Assembly (NCBI RefSeq): GCF_015476115.1
Contig: NZ_CP064295.1
Coordinates: 2,722,001-2,786,000, forward strand
Direction of reading: 5' to 3'
Source of the DNA: Aegicerativicinus sediminis
Lineage (GTDB): Bacteria; Bacteroidota; Bacteroidia; Flavobacteriales; Flavobacteriaceae
Length of the DNA: 64,000 nucleotides
Under the pieces are notes generated by a model. The model did no database searches. It saw nothing but the letters and a program-made list of their open reading frames with translations, and was not told the DNA's origin. Positions within the stretch are counted from its first letter, which is position 1. Every line of letters begins with the position of its first letter. This document shows, piece after piece, positions 1 through 10,529 of this stretch. The position numbers were made by a program, and so were the translations under genes.

Positions 1-1
1 T

Positions 2-649
2 GATGATAAATTAGAATTTAATTCTACTTTAGGATACCGAACAGATTCTATATCGAACTGGTACTATTCGGGTAAATTCAATTTCAGAACTCAATTCACT
101 AACGGTTATAAATATCCAAATACAGACCAAATTATATCCACTATAATGGCTCCAGCCTATTTCTTTTTAGGGGTGGGGGCTGAGTATGGCGCAAATATCC
201 AGCATTTTAATTTATATGCCTCACCTTTCACTTTTAAGTCCACTTGGGTATTAAACCAGGGTCTAGCCAATCAGGGTGCATTTGGTGTTACCCCTGCTGT
301 TTACGATGAGGAAGGAAATATTATCAGCAAAGGGAAATTGATGAGGACTGAGCTGGGTATACTAATTACAAATGAGTATAATACAACCATATTTGAAAAC
401 ATTGGATTAACAAACCGTATTAGCTTATATTCAGATTACATAAATAATTTCGGAAATATAGACGTTGATTGGGAATTGAATTTTAATCTGAAAGTGAATC
501 AATATGTATTAGCGAAATTAGGCTCACACCTTATTTATGATGACGACATAAAGGTAACTTCACAAAACGACGCAGGAGAAACTGTAATAGAAGGTCCTAA
601 AATACAATGGAAACAACAATTAGGCATAGGCGTAATTGTTCAACTTTAA
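2..649 (+). CDS. DUF3078 family protein, 5' truncated by window edge
   Basis: The reading frame is open from base 2 and ends at TAA 647-649, so only the C-terminal 215 residues are present. They alternate polar and aromatic/hydrophobic residues (for example NWYYSGKFNFRTQF) and end in a hydrophobic residue, as expected of an outer-membrane beta-barrel. The pattern matches the Bacteroidetes DUF3078 family, whose function is unknown. The internal ATG at 146 is not the start, because homologous sequence continues upstream of it. Family assignment is from memory and fairly sure; the barrel is inferred. Confidence 0.75.
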   Translation, partial: DDKLEFNSTLGYRTDSISNWYYSGKFNFRTQFTNGYKYPNTDQIISTIMAPAYFFLGVGAEYGANIQHFNLYASPFTFKSTWVLNQGLANQGAFGVTPAVYDEEGNIISKGKLMRTELGILITNEYNTTIFENIGLTNRISLYSDYINNFGNIDVDWELNFNLKVNQYVLAKLGSHLIYDDDIKVTSQNDAGETVIEGPKIQWKQQLGIGVIVQL

Positions 650-653
650 CCGA

Positions 654-944
654 TTAGATGAACTCATGAATTAAAAGCAGATAGCAACATGTTATCGCCA
701 AATCCATGAGAATCGCAAGGGCAAACAAGGAAATTGTCGTAAATCCAAGGCTTTTAAAAAAATTAATCCTTCTTTGCTGACCAGTAATTTGCATAAAGTG
801 AAAGGCAAAAAAAGCGAGCATAATTTTTATGATTAAGATATAGCCTAACTTTGGACTCAATACGGTTAGAACAATATTTGCTCCCATGGACCAAAAACAG
901 AGCGGCCGGTAAAATTGAAATATTAAGGCGATTTTATTTATCAT
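654..944 (-). CDS. small membrane protein, unknown function
   Basis: A 96-residue protein with about three hydrophobic segments (roughly residues 17-35, 37-53 and 68-93) separated by a short basic stretch QQRRINFFK. It is probably an inner-membrane protein. I do not recognise a family. It converges on the DUF3078 gene with four bases between the two stops. prfA lies divergently upstream, so 945-1061 must hold promoters for both directions. Confidence 0.6.
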   Translation of the reverse strand: MINKIALIFQFYRPLCFWSMGANIVLTVLSPKLGYILIIKIMLAFFAFHFMQITGQQRRINFFKSLGFTTISLFALAILMDLAITCCYLLLIHEFI

Positions 945-1032
945 TACTTTTTAACGTTGAGGACGGATTGATATTTTATAAATCTGTCTCCAATTACGTC
1001 TTTTGCTATTAACAAGGATTGATAAATTGTCG

Positions 1033-1040
1033 TATTTTTG
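1033..1040 (+). promoter_or_regulatory. possible -7 box for prfA
   Basis: TATTTTTG matches the Bacteroidetes -7 consensus TAnnTTTG and lies 21 bases before the prfA ATG. No TTG at the usual 17-23 nt upstream spacing was found, so this is weak. Confidence 0.3.
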
Positions 1041-1061
1041 ACCCGCAAATTTTAACCCCCA

Positions 1062-2138
1062 ATGTTAGAGAAATTAAATGTTATAAAGCAGCGCTTTGAT
1101 GAGGTTAGCGATTTAATTATTCAGCCAGATATTATATCAGATCAGAAGCGATATATTGCTCTTAATAAGGAATATAAAGACTTAAAGAAGTTAGTCGATA
1201 AACGCGAAGATTATAAGCGTTTGTTAGATCGTATTTCTGAAGCCGAAGAAATTATTGCAGACGGTTCGGATGAGGAAATGCTGGAAATGGCAAAAATGCA
1301 ATATGATGAGGCTAAGGAGCAATTACCAGTACTTGAAGAGAAAATTCGTTATATGCTAATTCCTAAAGATCCAGAAGATTCAAAGAATGCCGTAATGGAA
1401 CTAAGGGCAGGGACTGGTGGTGATGAAGCGAGTATTTTTGCGGGAGATTTATTCAGGATGTATTCTAAATATTGCGAAAGTAAAGGATGGAAAGTTGACG
1501 TCGTTGATTTTAATGAAGGAACAAATGGAGGGTATAAAGAAATTCAATTTGAAGTTACCGGTGAGGATGTATATGGAACCTTGAAATTTGAAGCTGGAGT
1601 TCATCGCGTTCAACGTGTGCCTCAGACTGAGACTCAGGGACGCGTGCATACCAGTGCTGCAACAGTAATGGTTTTTCCGGAAGCAGAAGAATTTGATGTT
1701 GAAATAGATCCTAAAGATGTTAGAATCGACTTTTTCTGTTCTTCAGGACCTGGTGGTCAGTCCGTAAATACGACCTATTCGGCCGTTCGTTTAACCCATA
1801 TTCCAACGGGACTCGTTGCTCAATGTCAGGATCAAAAATCACAACACAAAAACAAAGAAAAAGCCTTCAGGGTTTTGCGATCTAGATTGTATGATCTTGA
1901 GTTGGAAAAACGCCAAGCGGAGGATGCCGAAAAACGCGGATCGATGGTTAGCTCTGGGGATAGAAGTGCAAAAATTAGAACTTACAACTACCCTCAAGGT
2001 AGAGTTACCGATCACAGGATAGGACTTACCCTATACGATCTTCAGAATATTATCAATGGAGATATACAGAGAATTATTGATGAGTTAATGTTGGTGGAAA
2101 ACACTGAAAAATTGAAGGCTTCAGACGAATTAATTTAA
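1062..2138 (+). CDS. prfA: peptide chain release factor 1
   Basis: Class I release factor of 358 residues, the usual length, which ends translation at UAA and UAG by triggering peptidyl-tRNA hydrolysis. The catalytic GGQ lies at residues 231-233 in [12 protein letters not shown]. The anticodon-like loop is seen as [15 protein letters not shown], where PQT takes the place of the PxT motif that distinguishes RF1 from RF2 (SPF). The methylated glutamine of GGQ is present. pyrF follows after seven bases, suggesting cotranscription. Confidence 0.97.
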   Translation: MLEKLNVIKQRFDEVSDLIIQPDIISDQKRYIALNKEYKDLKKLVDKREDYKRLLDRISEAEEIIADGSDEEMLEMAKMQYDEAKEQLPVLEEKIRYMLIPKDPEDSKNAVMELRAGTGGDEASIFAGDLFRMYSKYCESKGWKVDVVDFNEGTNGGYKEIQFEVTGEDVYGTLKFEAGVHRVQRVPQTETQGRVHTSAATVMVFPEAEEFDVEIDPKDVRIDFFCSSGPGGQSVNTTYSAVRLTHIPTGLVAQCQDQKSQHKNKEKAFRVLRSRLYDLELEKRQAEDAEKRGSMVSSGDRSAKIRTYNYPQGRVTDHRIGLTLYDLQNIINGDIQRIIDELMLVENTEKLKASDELI

Positions 2139-2145
2139 GCTATAG

Positions 2146-2970
2146 ATGACTAAAGAACAGTTAATTGAACAGATTAAATTAAAGCGTTCCTTTCTTTGTA
2201 TTGGCTTAGATGTGGATTTGGAAAAAGTACCAAATCGATTTCTTGAATTAGAAGATCCAATCTTTGAATTTAATAAGGCGATTATTGAAGCAACTCATGA
2301 TTTGGCAGTTGCATATAAACCTAATACAGCCTTTTATGAGGCATATGGTATACATGGATGGAATTCTTTAAAAAAGACCATAGATTATCTCAATGAAAAT
2401 TATCCTAAAGTATTTACAATTGCCGATGCCAAACGTGGTGATATTGGCAATACCAGTACACGTTACGCTAAATCCTTTTTTGAGGATCTAGGCTTTGATA
2501 GTTTAACTGTAGCCCCATATATGGGTAAGGACTCAGTTGAACCTTTCCTAGCCTTTAAGGATAAATTTACAATCCTATTGGCTTTAACTTCAAATCCTGG
2601 GGCATATGACTTTCAGACCTTGAAAGTTCAAAACGAGGAGTTGTACAAAAGAGTGTTGCAAACTTCTAAGGGTTGGCAAAATTCTGAAAATTTGATGTAT
2701 GTGGTGGGTGCAACCAAGGCTGAATTTTTGACTGAAATAAGAAGTATAGTTAAGGATTCTTTTTTATTAATTCCTGGGGTAGGAGCTCAAGGCGGAGATT
2801 TGCAATCCGTTTGTAAATATGGCTTAACCGAAGACGTGGGACTTCTTGTAAATTCTTCTAGGGGTATTATTTATGCTTCAAAAGGAGAGGATTTTATTGT
2901 CGCTGCAAGGAAGGAGGCTGAAAAAATCCAATTAGAAATGGCGGTTATTTTATCTGAGCATAATTTCTAG
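2146..2970 (+). CDS. pyrF: orotidine 5'-phosphate decarboxylase
   Basis: Decarboxylates OMP to UMP, the last step of de novo pyrimidine synthesis. At 274 residues it belongs to the longer type 2 PyrF group. The catalytic Asp/Lys motif is visible as DAKRGDIGNT (near residues 93-102), and the phosphate-binding end contains PGVGAQGGD followed by NSSRGIIYA. It starts seven bases after the prfA stop, an arrangement common in Flavobacteria. No odd features. Confidence 0.96.
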   Translation: MTKEQLIEQIKLKRSFLCIGLDVDLEKVPNRFLELEDPIFEFNKAIIEATHDLAVAYKPNTAFYEAYGIHGWNSLKKTIDYLNENYPKVFTIADAKRGDIGNTSTRYAKSFFEDLGFDSLTVAPYMGKDSVEPFLAFKDKFTILLALTSNPGAYDFQTLKVQNEELYKRVLQTSKGWQNSENLMYVVGATKAEFLTEIRSIVKDSFLLIPGVGAQGGDLQSVCKYGLTEDVGLLVNSSRGIIYASKGEDFIVAARKEAEKIQLEMAVILSEHNF

Positions 2971-3039
2971 AACCTATCAGACCTCTTATTATAATTGAGG
3001 GATGTCATAAAGAGGCCCGAAGGCTCATAGATTCAAGTG

Positions 3040-3243
3040 TTATACTGGACTTTTAAACCTTAAAAGTCGTTTCTTAAGTCGCAAAGCTTCAAAAAATAGA
3101 ATATCACTGATTCCTGAATCGATATACATAAGGCTATAAGCCTCTTCCATAAATCGATGGTATTGTTCTTCCAGTTGTTTTAATCTTAATTTTAATGAAG
3201 CCCTACTAGTAACTTTTCCTATTTTACAATATTGAGGGTACAT
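3040..3243 (-). CDS. 67-residue helical protein, Lacal_2735-like (copy 1)
   Basis: A short, charged, all-helical protein with a core that reads EEQYHRFMEEAYSLMYIDSG, then SDILFFEALRLKKRLLRFK. The same layout (two helices, EAY-L, SD, acidic/aromatic, then a basic leucine helix) occurs in the neighbouring 3314-3517 gene, so the two are tandem paralogues. They resemble the small flavobacterial Lacal_2735 family as I remember it (function unknown). It is soluble, with no signal peptide. Confidence 0.6.
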   Translation of the reverse strand: MYPQYCKIGKVTSRASLKLRLKQLEEQYHRFMEEAYSLMYIDSGISDILFFEALRLKKRLLRFKSPV

Positions 3244-3313
3244 ACGGTATCAGTTTCCCTTATATACGAAAGGAACTTTACTTACAGACGTGTAGTTGGT
3301 AAAAAAAATCGAA

Positions 3314-3517
3314 TTATTTTAATGTGGGATGGAAATACTTGAATTTATTCAACTTATTTAACAATTTCATTGCATTAAAAGCTGAAATGTCACTCAATTC
3401 TGCATCTATTTCACGCAAATTATAAGCTTGTTCAATTAGTTGCTTGTACTTGTTGCGGAGAACTAAATGTTGATTTAATATATGGTTTAAGTTGTTCATC
3501 TTTAAGCCACTGACCAT
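3314..3517 (-). CDS. 67-residue helical protein, Lacal_2735-like (copy 2)
   Basis: Paralogue of the 3040-3243 gene: LRNKYKQLIEQAYNLREIDA, then ELSDISAFNAMKLLNKLNKFK. The aligned positions include the E-Q/E-AY-L, the ID, the SD and the C-terminal K-L-x-x-FK pattern. The start could be the ATG at 3517 or the one six codons later (MNNLNHILN). Seventy bases separate it from copy 1. Function unknown; similarity between the copies is directly visible. Confidence 0.6.
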   Translation of the reverse strand: MVSGLKMNNLNHILNQHLVLRNKYKQLIEQAYNLREIDAELSDISAFNAMKLLNKLNKFKYFHPTLK

Positions 3518-3711
3518 TAAATATAGTTTAATTTGTTTATTAATCCAATGATATCCTTTAATTTGTTAATAAAACTTTTTACCTCAATTTAAGTGCCTAA
3601 CTTAAGGATAGATTATCATTGTTTGTATTCGAAAATATCATTAAAATATTTATCAAATGTGCTGTTAAAGGTTTAAAAGGTATCTTTATGGGATTACTAC
3701 AAAAATATCTT

Positions 3712-4212
3712 ATGAAATTGGCATTTTATCTACTTTTCCTTATTACCTCAATTTCGTTTTCCCAAGACAATAATTGTAGTTGTTGCACAGAAAAACACTC
3801 CCAATTTGATTTTTGGCTTGGCGATTGGAAAGTGACAAATCCTTCAGGAAAAATTGTGGGTTCAAATAGCATTAAGAAAGTCCAGGGAAATTGTGTGCTT
3901 CAGGAAAATTGGGTAGGAGGTGACGGTTCTTTTACTGGCACAAGTTATAACTTCTTTAATCAACAGACCGGAAAGTGGGAACAAATTTGGTTGGATAATG
4001 GTGGTGGCAGTCTGCATTTAAAAGGTGAAAAAATCGCTAACCAAATGATATTGAAATCTGATTCCTTTAAAAATATAGATGGTAAAAATGTTTACCATCA
4101 AATTACTTGGACACAAAATGCAAATGGTACGGTGCGGCAATTGTGGGAGACTTTTGTTGAAGGAGAGGAAACAAAAATTGCTTTTGATGGACTATATGAC
4201 AAGATTGACTAG
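3712..4212 (+). CDS. secreted DUF1579-like protein
   Basis: A 166-residue protein starting with a clear signal peptide (MKLAFYLLFLITSISFSQ), so I take ATG 3712 rather than the upstream TTG or ATG 3688. After CSCC the mature part begins with FDFWLGDWKVTNPSGK, the opening signature of DUF1579-like/lipocalin-type beta barrels, and later shows WEQIWLDNGG and VRQLWETF. Function is unknown; small-molecule binding in the periplasm is a guess from the fold. Its stop overlaps the convergent PfkB gene stop by four bases. Confidence 0.7.
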   Translation: MKLAFYLLFLITSISFSQDNNCSCCTEKHSQFDFWLGDWKVTNPSGKIVGSNSIKKVQGNCVLQENWVGGDGSFTGTSYNFFNQQTGKWEQIWLDNGGGSLHLKGEKIANQMILKSDSFKNIDGKNVYHQITWTQNANGTVRQLWETFVEGEETKIAFDGLYDKID

Positions 4213-5180
4213 TAATTCTCTGCGATTACTGCCTCAGTTTCTGAAAGTGATTTAAAAACATCAAAACCTTTACCTTGGGTCCTAAATGCTCCAAGTGCAT
4301 TTGCAAATTGAGCAGCCTTTATAAAGTCATTATGGAGGGTAAAACCATATGCCAAACCACCCGCGAATGAATCACCGCAACCTGTAGTATCTATTACGTT
4401 TTTAACTGGTATTGACGAAACAAAATCTTTAGTTAAATTTACCTCCTCATTTGTGTAAACCGCACATCCTCTAGAATCTAAAGTTACATATAGGGCCTTC
4501 AATCCTTTTTTAAGAACATATTCAGCAAAATTATCCAAATGGGCGGTGTTATTTTCGTCGTAAAGTTCTTCCTCGTTTGTGTAATCGCCCTCAATCCAGC
4601 TGCAAATAGATTCTTCTAAATTCATTTTAAGGATATCAATATGAGGAAGCCAATTATCTCTATCTTCCCAATATTTACGTAAACGTTTCCCTTCAGAATT
4701 CACAAATGAAGTTGGGCCATGGGCATCAAAAATTATACAGGCTTGACTATTTTCCTTTATATATTTTAAGGTTTCTAATTGGATCTCAAAATCGGTTATG
4801 GGAACAAATACGAAACAATCCGCATCCAAAAAGGGTTTTATATCTACCGGTGAAATTGGATTCATATTACTTTTTTGAGTTTCAATACGGTTGTTTTGAT
4901 CAACAAAACGTAATTCTATCTCAGTTCCCTGGTCTTTTTCACTATAAATGCCATTCAAATTAATATTCTCATAATCAGCGAACATAGCTTTAATATTAAC
5001 CTCATCTTTTTTATGTATGTGGGTAATGGGAATAATTTCACCGATTCCTTCCAATAATTTGGCTAATGCTATAGTTGGATGAGAAACACAGCCATATTTT
5101 ACAATTGTCTCCCCATAATGAGTTTTAATTGTATCATGTGGGATTGGTCCAACAACGGCTATTTTATAGTTGGCATTCAT
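4209..5180 (-). CDS. PfkB family carbohydrate/nucleoside kinase
   Basis: A 323-residue ribokinase-superfamily kinase that transfers the ATP gamma-phosphate to a sugar or nucleoside hydroxyl. The catalytic Asp and anion hole are in DTTGCGDSFAGGLAYG (near residues 264-279). The N-terminus IAVVGPIPHDTI and the VSHPTIALAKLLEG stretch fit the sugar-binding lobe. The substrate cannot be deduced. The start abuts the DUF4197 stop (no gap), so the two are probably cotranscribed. Confidence 0.88.
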   Translation of the reverse strand: MNANYKIAVVGPIPHDTIKTHYGETIVKYGCVSHPTIALAKLLEGIGEIIPITHIHKKDEVNIKAMFADYENINLNGIYSEKDQGTEIELRFVDQNNRIETQKSNMNPISPVDIKPFLDADCFVFVPITDFEIQLETLKYIKENSQACIIFDAHGPTSFVNSEGKRLRKYWEDRDNWLPHIDILKMNLEESICSWIEGDYTNEEELYDENNTAHLDNFAEYVLKKGLKALYVTLDSRGCAVYTNEEVNLTKDFVSSIPVKNVIDTTGCGDSFAGGLAYGFTLHNDFIKAAQFANALGAFRTQGKGFDVFKSLSETEAVIAENY

Positions 5181-5882
5181 TTAATCTTGTAATTGAAAGA
5201 CCCTCCTTAATAAATCAGTTGTTCGAGAGGATACTTTATTTCTAATCTCTTTTTCTTCCACCGCTATCATCGTGAAAACCCCATCCAAAGCTTCGTTAGT
5301 AACGTAGTCAGTTAAATCTGGATTCACATCTTTAGTAAGGGGTAATGCATTATATCGAGTAATTAAATCTGTCCAAATTTTGTCTGCACCAACTTTTCTA
5401 AATGAGTTGCTGATTACCGGATGGAATTTCTGATAAAGTGGGGAAGTAGTTCTCTGTTCCAAATATAATGTTGCAGCATTATCAGCTCCTAATAAGATGG
5501 CCTTTGCATCTTGAAATGTTATTCCTTTTACTGCATCAACGAAAATGGGGGTTGCTTCTTTTACCGCATCCTCAGCGGCTCTATTTAGTAATTTAAGTCC
5601 TTCGTCTGCCAAACTTCCTAATCCAATATCTCTTAATGTCCTGTCTACTTTTCTTAACTCTTCGGGCAATAAGATTTTTACCAAACTATTTTTATAAAAT
5701 CCATCTTCTAATGCCAGTTTAGATACTTGTTTATCTATGCCGAAATCTAAAGCCTGCCTCAGACCTGCTGCAATTTCAGTAGGTGTTACAGTTCCTTGGG
5801 GTAGTTGAGCCACAACGTCTTGTAATTCTTGGCAAGCAAATAGTGATAGGGAGCTAAATAAAATAATAAGTTTATGTTTCAT
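5181..5882 (-). CDS. DUF4197 lipoprotein
   Basis: A 233-residue predicted lipoprotein. The start chosen is ATG 5882, giving MKHKLIILFSSLSLFACQ with lipobox LFAC; an upstream extension in the same frame lacks signal character. The mature part (GLRQALDFGIDKQVSKLA, FVDAVKGITFQDAKAILLG, FHPVISNSFRKVG) matches DUF4197, a mostly helical family of unknown function. It lies between purU and the PfkB kinase on the same strand. Confidence 0.85.
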   Translation of the reverse strand: MKHKLIILFSSLSLFACQELQDVVAQLPQGTVTPTEIAAGLRQALDFGIDKQVSKLALEDGFYKNSLVKILLPEELRKVDRTLRDIGLGSLADEGLKLLNRAAEDAVKEATPIFVDAVKGITFQDAKAILLGADNAATLYLEQRTTSPLYQKFHPVISNSFRKVGADKIWTDLITRYNALPLTKDVNPDLTDYVTNEALDGVFTMIAVEEKEIRNKVSSRTTDLLRRVFQLQD

Positions 5883-5963
5883 TTTAGGGCGTGTTTCCAA
5901 CAAATATAAAAGAATTAAATCAAAATTTTTATCCAATCCAAGCATGGAAAGATGATTGACTCA

Positions 5964-6815
5964 TTAATAAAAAATTACTGTTTTATTGTTATAAACCATT
6001 ACTTTACGATCTATATGCAATTTAACGGCATTCGCTAGAACAATTTTCTCTAAATCTCGACCCTTTGCAATAAAGTCTTTAATGGAATGGGAATGAGTAA
6101 CCCTCGTTACATCTTGTTCAATTATTGGCCCGGCATCAAGCTCTGTGGTTACATAATGCGATGTGGCTCCAATAATTTTCACACCTCTTTTGTATGCTGA
6201 ATGATAAGGTTTTGCTCCTATAAAGGCAGGTAAAAATGAATGGTGTATGTTTATGATTTTATTGGGAAATTCTTCAATTAAAACATTTGAAACAATTTGC
6301 ATATAACGGGCTAGTACTATAAAATCAACTTGGAATTTTTTTAATAACCCTAATTGTTCAAATTCTGCTTCCTTCTTATTGTCTTTTGTTATTTCAATGC
6401 AAAAAAATGGGATATTAAAGCTTTTTGCAATTGGTTCCAAGTCTCTATGATTGCTAATGATAAGTGGAATATGAACCTCTAGTTCTCCAGAACTATGTCG
6501 GCTTAATAAATCATAAAGGCAATGATTGTACTTGGAAACAAATATTGCCATATTAACTTTTTCCTCTTTATTATGAACCGTCCATTGCATTTGAAATTTA
6601 TGGGCAATTTCACTTTGGAATTTATCCTTAGGAAAAGAATTTAAATCATTTTGATTAAACTCGGTCTCCAAGCGCATAAAAAAGGCACCATTTTCTCGAT
6701 CTACATATTGGTCTACATAAACGATATTTCCGCCTTCCTGATGAATAAATGTTGTTACGGTTGCTATGATACCTGGTTGGTCCTTACAACTGATTAGCAA
6801 AATGTTAGCGGTCAT
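5964..6815 (-). CDS. purU: formyltetrahydrofolate deformylase
   Basis: Hydrolyses 10-formyl-THF to formate and THF, balancing one-carbon pools. The 283 residues show an N-terminal ACT domain (ILLISCKDQPGIIATVTTFI, about 1-80) and a formyltransferase domain whose catalytic Asn-His-Asp are seen in NIHHSFLPAF and TTELDAGPIIEQD. Length is typical. It is divergent from icmF, with 138 bp between the two start codons. Confidence 0.95.
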   Translation of the reverse strand: MTANILLISCKDQPGIIATVTTFIHQEGGNIVYVDQYVDRENGAFFMRLETEFNQNDLNSFPKDKFQSEIAHKFQMQWTVHNKEEKVNMAIFVSKYNHCLYDLLSRHSSGELEVHIPLIISNHRDLEPIAKSFNIPFFCIEITKDNKKEAEFEQLGLLKKFQVDFIVLARYMQIVSNVLIEEFPNKIINIHHSFLPAFIGAKPYHSAYKRGVKIIGATSHYVTTELDAGPIIEQDVTRVTHSHSIKDFIAKGRDLEKIVLANAVKLHIDRKVMVYNNKTVIFY

Positions 6816-6953
6816 AAACAGATTTTGGATAAAAATAAGGTATTAGAAATAGGACAGCGTTGGGTATGGTAATAATTATAAAGTTCGTTATGTATCGTAT
6901 AAATTTTTGATTATTCTTTAAATTTGTCGAAGAATTTTACTGTTATTTTAAGA

Positions 6954-9900
6954 ATGAATCAATCACCTCCTTATAAACCTAAGAATAAAATTAGAATTGT
7001 TACAGCGGCCTCATTATTTGATGGGCACGATGCCTCTATTAATATCATGAGAAGGATTATCCAGGCAACAGGTGTTGAGGTGATTCATTTAGGACATGAT
7101 AGAAGCGTCGAAGAGGTTGTAAATACAGCCATTCAAGAGGATGCACATGCCATAGCAATGACATCTTACCAAGGTGGCCATAATGAATATTTTAAATACA
7201 TGTATGATCTACTTAAAGAAAAAGGAGCAGATCATATTAAAATATTTGGAGGTGGCGGTGGTGTAATTCTTCCAGAGGAAATCAAGGAATTGATGGATTA
7301 CGGAATAACCAAAATTTACTCTCCCGACGATGGAAGGCAGCTCGGGTTACAGGGAATGATAAACGATCTGGTAGAGAAATCTGATTATCCCATTGGTGAT
7401 CACTTGAATGGTGAGTTTACCAATTTGAAAGAAAGAGATGCCGGCTCAATTGCTCGACTTATTTCTTCTGTTGAAAATTTTCCTGAAGTCGCTAAAGACG
7501 ATATGGAGAAGGTTCATTCAATAGCGACTAAATCTAACATTCCCGTTTTAGGTATTACAGGAACTGGAGGTGCTGGTAAATCTTCATTAGTCGATGAATT
7601 GGTGAGGCGTTTTATTAAAGATTTTCCACAAAAATCTGTCGGCATAATTTCCGTTGACCCATCTAAACGAAAAACAGGTGGTGCATTATTAGGGGACAGA
7701 ATTCGAATGAATGCCATTAATTCCCCTAATGTGTATATGAGAAGTTTGGCCACGAGGCAATCAAACCTAGCACTATCCAAACATATTGCAGAGGCCGTAG
7801 AAATACTTAAGGCGGCTGCTTTTGATTTAATCATTTTGGAAACATCTGGTATTGGACAATCTGATACTGAAATTATAGAACATAGCGATGTTTCCCTTTA
7901 TGTTATGACTCCAGAATTTGGAGCTGCGACCCAATTGGAGAAGATTGATATGTTAGATTTCGCCGATCTCGTAGCAATAAATAAATTTGATAAGCGGGGC
8001 GCTCAGGACGCACTGAGGGATGTAAAAAAACAATTTGTTAGAAATCATCAGCTTTGGGACGCTAAAGAAGAAGACTTGCCAGTTTTTGGAACTATCGCCT
8101 CGCAATTCAATGATCCAGGAATGAATAGGTTGTACCATTCAGTTTTAAAGGTTATTAAAAATAAAACTGAAGTATCCTTTAAAACCAAAATTGAATTAAA
8201 GGAATTACCCAGTGAAAAAATTTACATAATTCCACCCGCAAGGGTTCGTTACCTTTCTGAAATAGCAGAAAATAATCGAAATTATGATCAACAATCGGAG
8301 GCGCAATCAACTATCGCTCAAAAACTTTATGGCCTTTACCTTACTATTTTAGGGGTTTTAGAAATACATAATTCTTCCGAAAACAAGTTTTTATCCACTT
8401 CAGGATTGGAGGATTCGAAGTTATTAGAAGTAGCTGAAAAAGATGAAGACAAAGAATTCTTAAAGTTGCTCTGTAAAGAATTCGACCGTATTAAAATGAA
8501 TCTTAATCCGCATCATTGGGGGACTATTTTGGGTTGGCCTGAAAAAGTTAAGAAATATAAGGCTCCAGAATATGTGTTTCAGGTTCGCGATAAACAGATT
8601 TCAATAGAGACCCATACAGAATCGCTATCCCATTTACAGATACCAAAAGTTGTGTTACCCAAATATGCGGCATGGGGGGATATATTAAATTGGACTTTGC
8701 AGGAAAATGTTCCAGGAGAATTTCCTTATACCGCAGGACTATATCCCTTTAAAAGAACTGGTGAGGACCCAACCCGTATGTTTGCTGGTGAAGGTGGTCC
8801 AGAACGAACAAATAGGAGATTCCATTATGTGAGTTTAGATATGCCTGCCAAGCGTTTATCCACTGCCTTCGATTCGGTAACGCTTTATGGAAACGACCCT
8901 GATTATCGCCCTGATATTTATGGTAAAATAGGAAATGCTGGTGTTAGTATCTGTTGTTTAGATGATGCTAAGAAGTTGTATTCTGGATTTAATTTGGCTG
9001 ATCCTATGACCTCCGTTAGTATGACTATTAATGGGCCGGCGCCTATGCTTTTAGGTTTTTTCATGAATGCCGCTATTGATCAGCAGTGTGAAATCTATAT
9101 TAAGGAAAATGGTTTAGAAGAAGAGATTCAGAATAAATTGAATGATATTTTTAAAGACCAGCCTCAACCAAAGTATCATGGTGATATACCTAAAGGCAAT
9201 GATGGATTAGGTTTAATGTTGTTGGGTGTTACAGGTGATATGGTTCTTCCAAAGGACGTTTATGGAAGAATAAAGGCAAGAACACTTTCACAAGTACGCG
9301 GAACGGTCCAGGCTGATATTTTGAAGGAAGATCAGGCGCAAAATACCTGTATTTTTTCCACTGAATTTGCATTGCGTTTAATGGGTGACGTACAGGAATA
9401 TTTCATTCAAAATAAAATACGGAATTTTTATTCCGTATCCATTTCAGGTTACCATATTGCGGAAGCTGGGGCTAATCCTATTTCTCAATTGGCTTTTACC
9501 TTGGCCAATGGATTTACTTATGTGGAATATTATCTAAGCCGAGGGATGGATATTAATGAATTTGGACCAAATTTATCATTCTTCTTTTCCAACGGTATAG
9601 ATCCAGAATATGCAGTTATCGGTCGAGTTGCACGCAGAATATGGGCCAAGGCGCTTAATCTTAAATACGGTGCCAACTCTAGAGCCCAAATGTTGAAATA
9701 CCATATTCAAACCTCTGGTAGAAGTCTTCATGCCCAAGAAATAGACTTTAACGATATAAGAACCACCTTACAGGCTCTTTATGCCATTTATGACAATTGT
9801 AATTCTTTACATACCAATGCCTATGATGAGGCAATTACAACACCCACGGAAGAATCTGTGCGTAGGGCAATGGCTATACAATTGATAATAAATAAAGAGT

Positions 9901-10397
9901 TAGGCTTGGCTAAAAATGAAAATCCAATTCAAGGTTCATTTATCATAGAAGAATTGACTGAATTGGTTGAGGAAGCCGTGTTAATGGAATTTGATCGAAT
10001 TACAGAAAGGGGAGGGGTTTTAGGTGCAATGGAAACCATGTATCAAAGAGGTAAAATTCAGGAAGAAAGTTTGTATTATGAAACTTTGAAACATACCGGT
10101 GAGTATCCCATAATTGGTGTAAATACATTTTTAAGCAGTAAGGGCTCTCCTACCATTTTGCCAGCGGAGGTTATACGGGCTACCAAGGAAGAGAAAGAAA
10201 ATCAAATTGAAACCCTTAAATCTCTTCATCAAAGAAACCTTAATGAGGTAGAAGAACAATTACATAAAGTACAAGAAGCAGCTGTAAAAAATGAAAATAT
10301 TTTTGAGGCTCTGATGGAGGCAACCAAAGTTTGTTCACTTGGGCAAATAACGCAGGCATTGTTTGAAGTTGGTGGTCAATATCGAAGAAATATGTAG
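6954..10397 (+). CDS. icmF: fused isobutyryl-CoA mutase (IcmF)
   Basis: A 1147-residue adenosylcobalamin enzyme interconverting isobutyryl-CoA and n-butyryl-CoA; relatives also act on other short branched acyl-CoAs. Domains in order: cobalamin-binding domain (about 1-140; [11 protein letters not shown] carries the His ligand, then [10 protein letters not shown] and GGGGG), a MeaB/ArgK-type G-protein chaperone with Walker [10 protein letters not shown] near residue 202, and the TIM-barrel mutase from about 560, marked by [19 protein letters not shown]. That order is diagnostic of IcmF rather than split methylmalonyl-CoA mutase. ATG 6954 is preferred to an in-frame TTG at 6924. No cobalamin riboswitch was recognised upstream. 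Confidence 0.95.
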   Translation: MNQSPPYKPKNKIRIVTAASLFDGHDASINIMRRIIQATGVEVIHLGHDRSVEEVVNTAIQEDAHAIAMTSYQGGHNEYFKYMYDLLKEKGADHIKIFGGGGGVILPEEIKELMDYGITKIYSPDDGRQLGLQGMINDLVEKSDYPIGDHLNGEFTNLKERDAGSIARLISSVENFPEVAKDDMEKVHSIATKSNIPVLGITGTGGAGKSSLVDELVRRFIKDFPQKSVGIISVDPSKRKTGGALLGDRIRMNAINSPNVYMRSLATRQSNLALSKHIAEAVEILKAAAFDLIILETSGIGQSDTEIIEHSDVSLYVMTPEFGAATQLEKIDMLDFADLVAINKFDKRGAQDALRDVKKQFVRNHQLWDAKEEDLPVFGTIASQFNDPGMNRLYHSVLKVIKNKTEVSFKTKIELKELPSEKIYIIPPARVRYLSEIAENNRNYDQQSEAQSTIAQKLYGLYLTILGVLEIHNSSENKFLSTSGLEDSKLLEVAEKDEDKEFLKLLCKEFDRIKMNLNPHHWGTILGWPEKVKKYKAPEYVFQVRDKQISIETHTESLSHLQIPKVVLPKYAAWGDILNWTLQENVPGEFPYTAGLYPFKRTGEDPTRMFAGEGGPERTNRRFHYVSLDMPAKRLSTAFDSVTLYGNDPDYRPDIYGKIGNAGVSICCLDDAKKLYSGFNLADPMTSVSMTINGPAPMLLGFFMNAAIDQQCEIYIKENGLEEEIQNKLNDIFKDQPQPKYHGDIPKGNDGLGLMLLGVTGDMVLPKDVYGRIKARTLSQVRGTVQADILKEDQAQNTCIFSTEFALRLMGDVQEYFIQNKIRNFYSVSISGYHIAEAGANPISQLAFTLANGFTYVEYYLSRGMDINEFGPNLSFFFSNGIDPEYAVIGRVARRIWAKALNLKYGANSRAQMLKYHIQTSGRSLHAQEIDFNDIRTTLQALYAIYDNCNSLHTNAYDEAITTPTEESVRRAMAIQLIINKELGLAKNENPIQGSFIIEELTELVEEAVLMEFDRITERGGVLGAMETMYQRGKIQEESLYYETLKHTGEYPIIGVNTFLSSKGSPTILPAEVIRATKEEKENQIETLKSLHQRNLNEVEEQLHKVQEAAVKNENIFEALMEATKVCSLGQITQALFEVGGQYRRNM

Positions 10398-10529
10398 GAC
10401 AATTGAAGCTTACCTGTATTAGCATTGTTTTCAGCTTTTTAGGATTTTCCTTACCTTTCATTTTCCTTAAGATTATAATTAGCTAATTAATAGCGCATAT
10501 TTAAGAACACTCAAAACAAATCCATTGCG

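Noticed and set aside
2996-3030. Weak hairpin (GAGGCC/GGCTC) after pyrF
   Set aside because: The stem needs a bulge and no T-run follows, so I do not call a terminator.
3619-3711. N-terminal extension of the DUF1579-like protein from a TTG
   Set aside because: It would place about 31 residues before a clean signal peptide. ATG 3712 gives a normal exported protein.
6816-6953. Possible cobalamin riboswitch before icmF, and promoter TAAATTTG at 6919-6926
   Set aside because: The 138-bp gap is too short for a full cobalamin riboswitch plus promoters and shows no B12-box-like segment. The -7-like box has no partner at proper spacing.
10476-10489. Palindrome TAATTAGCTAATTA before the beta-helix gene
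   Set aside because: Composed almost only of A and T, so chance is likely, and no promoter box is placed sensibly around it.
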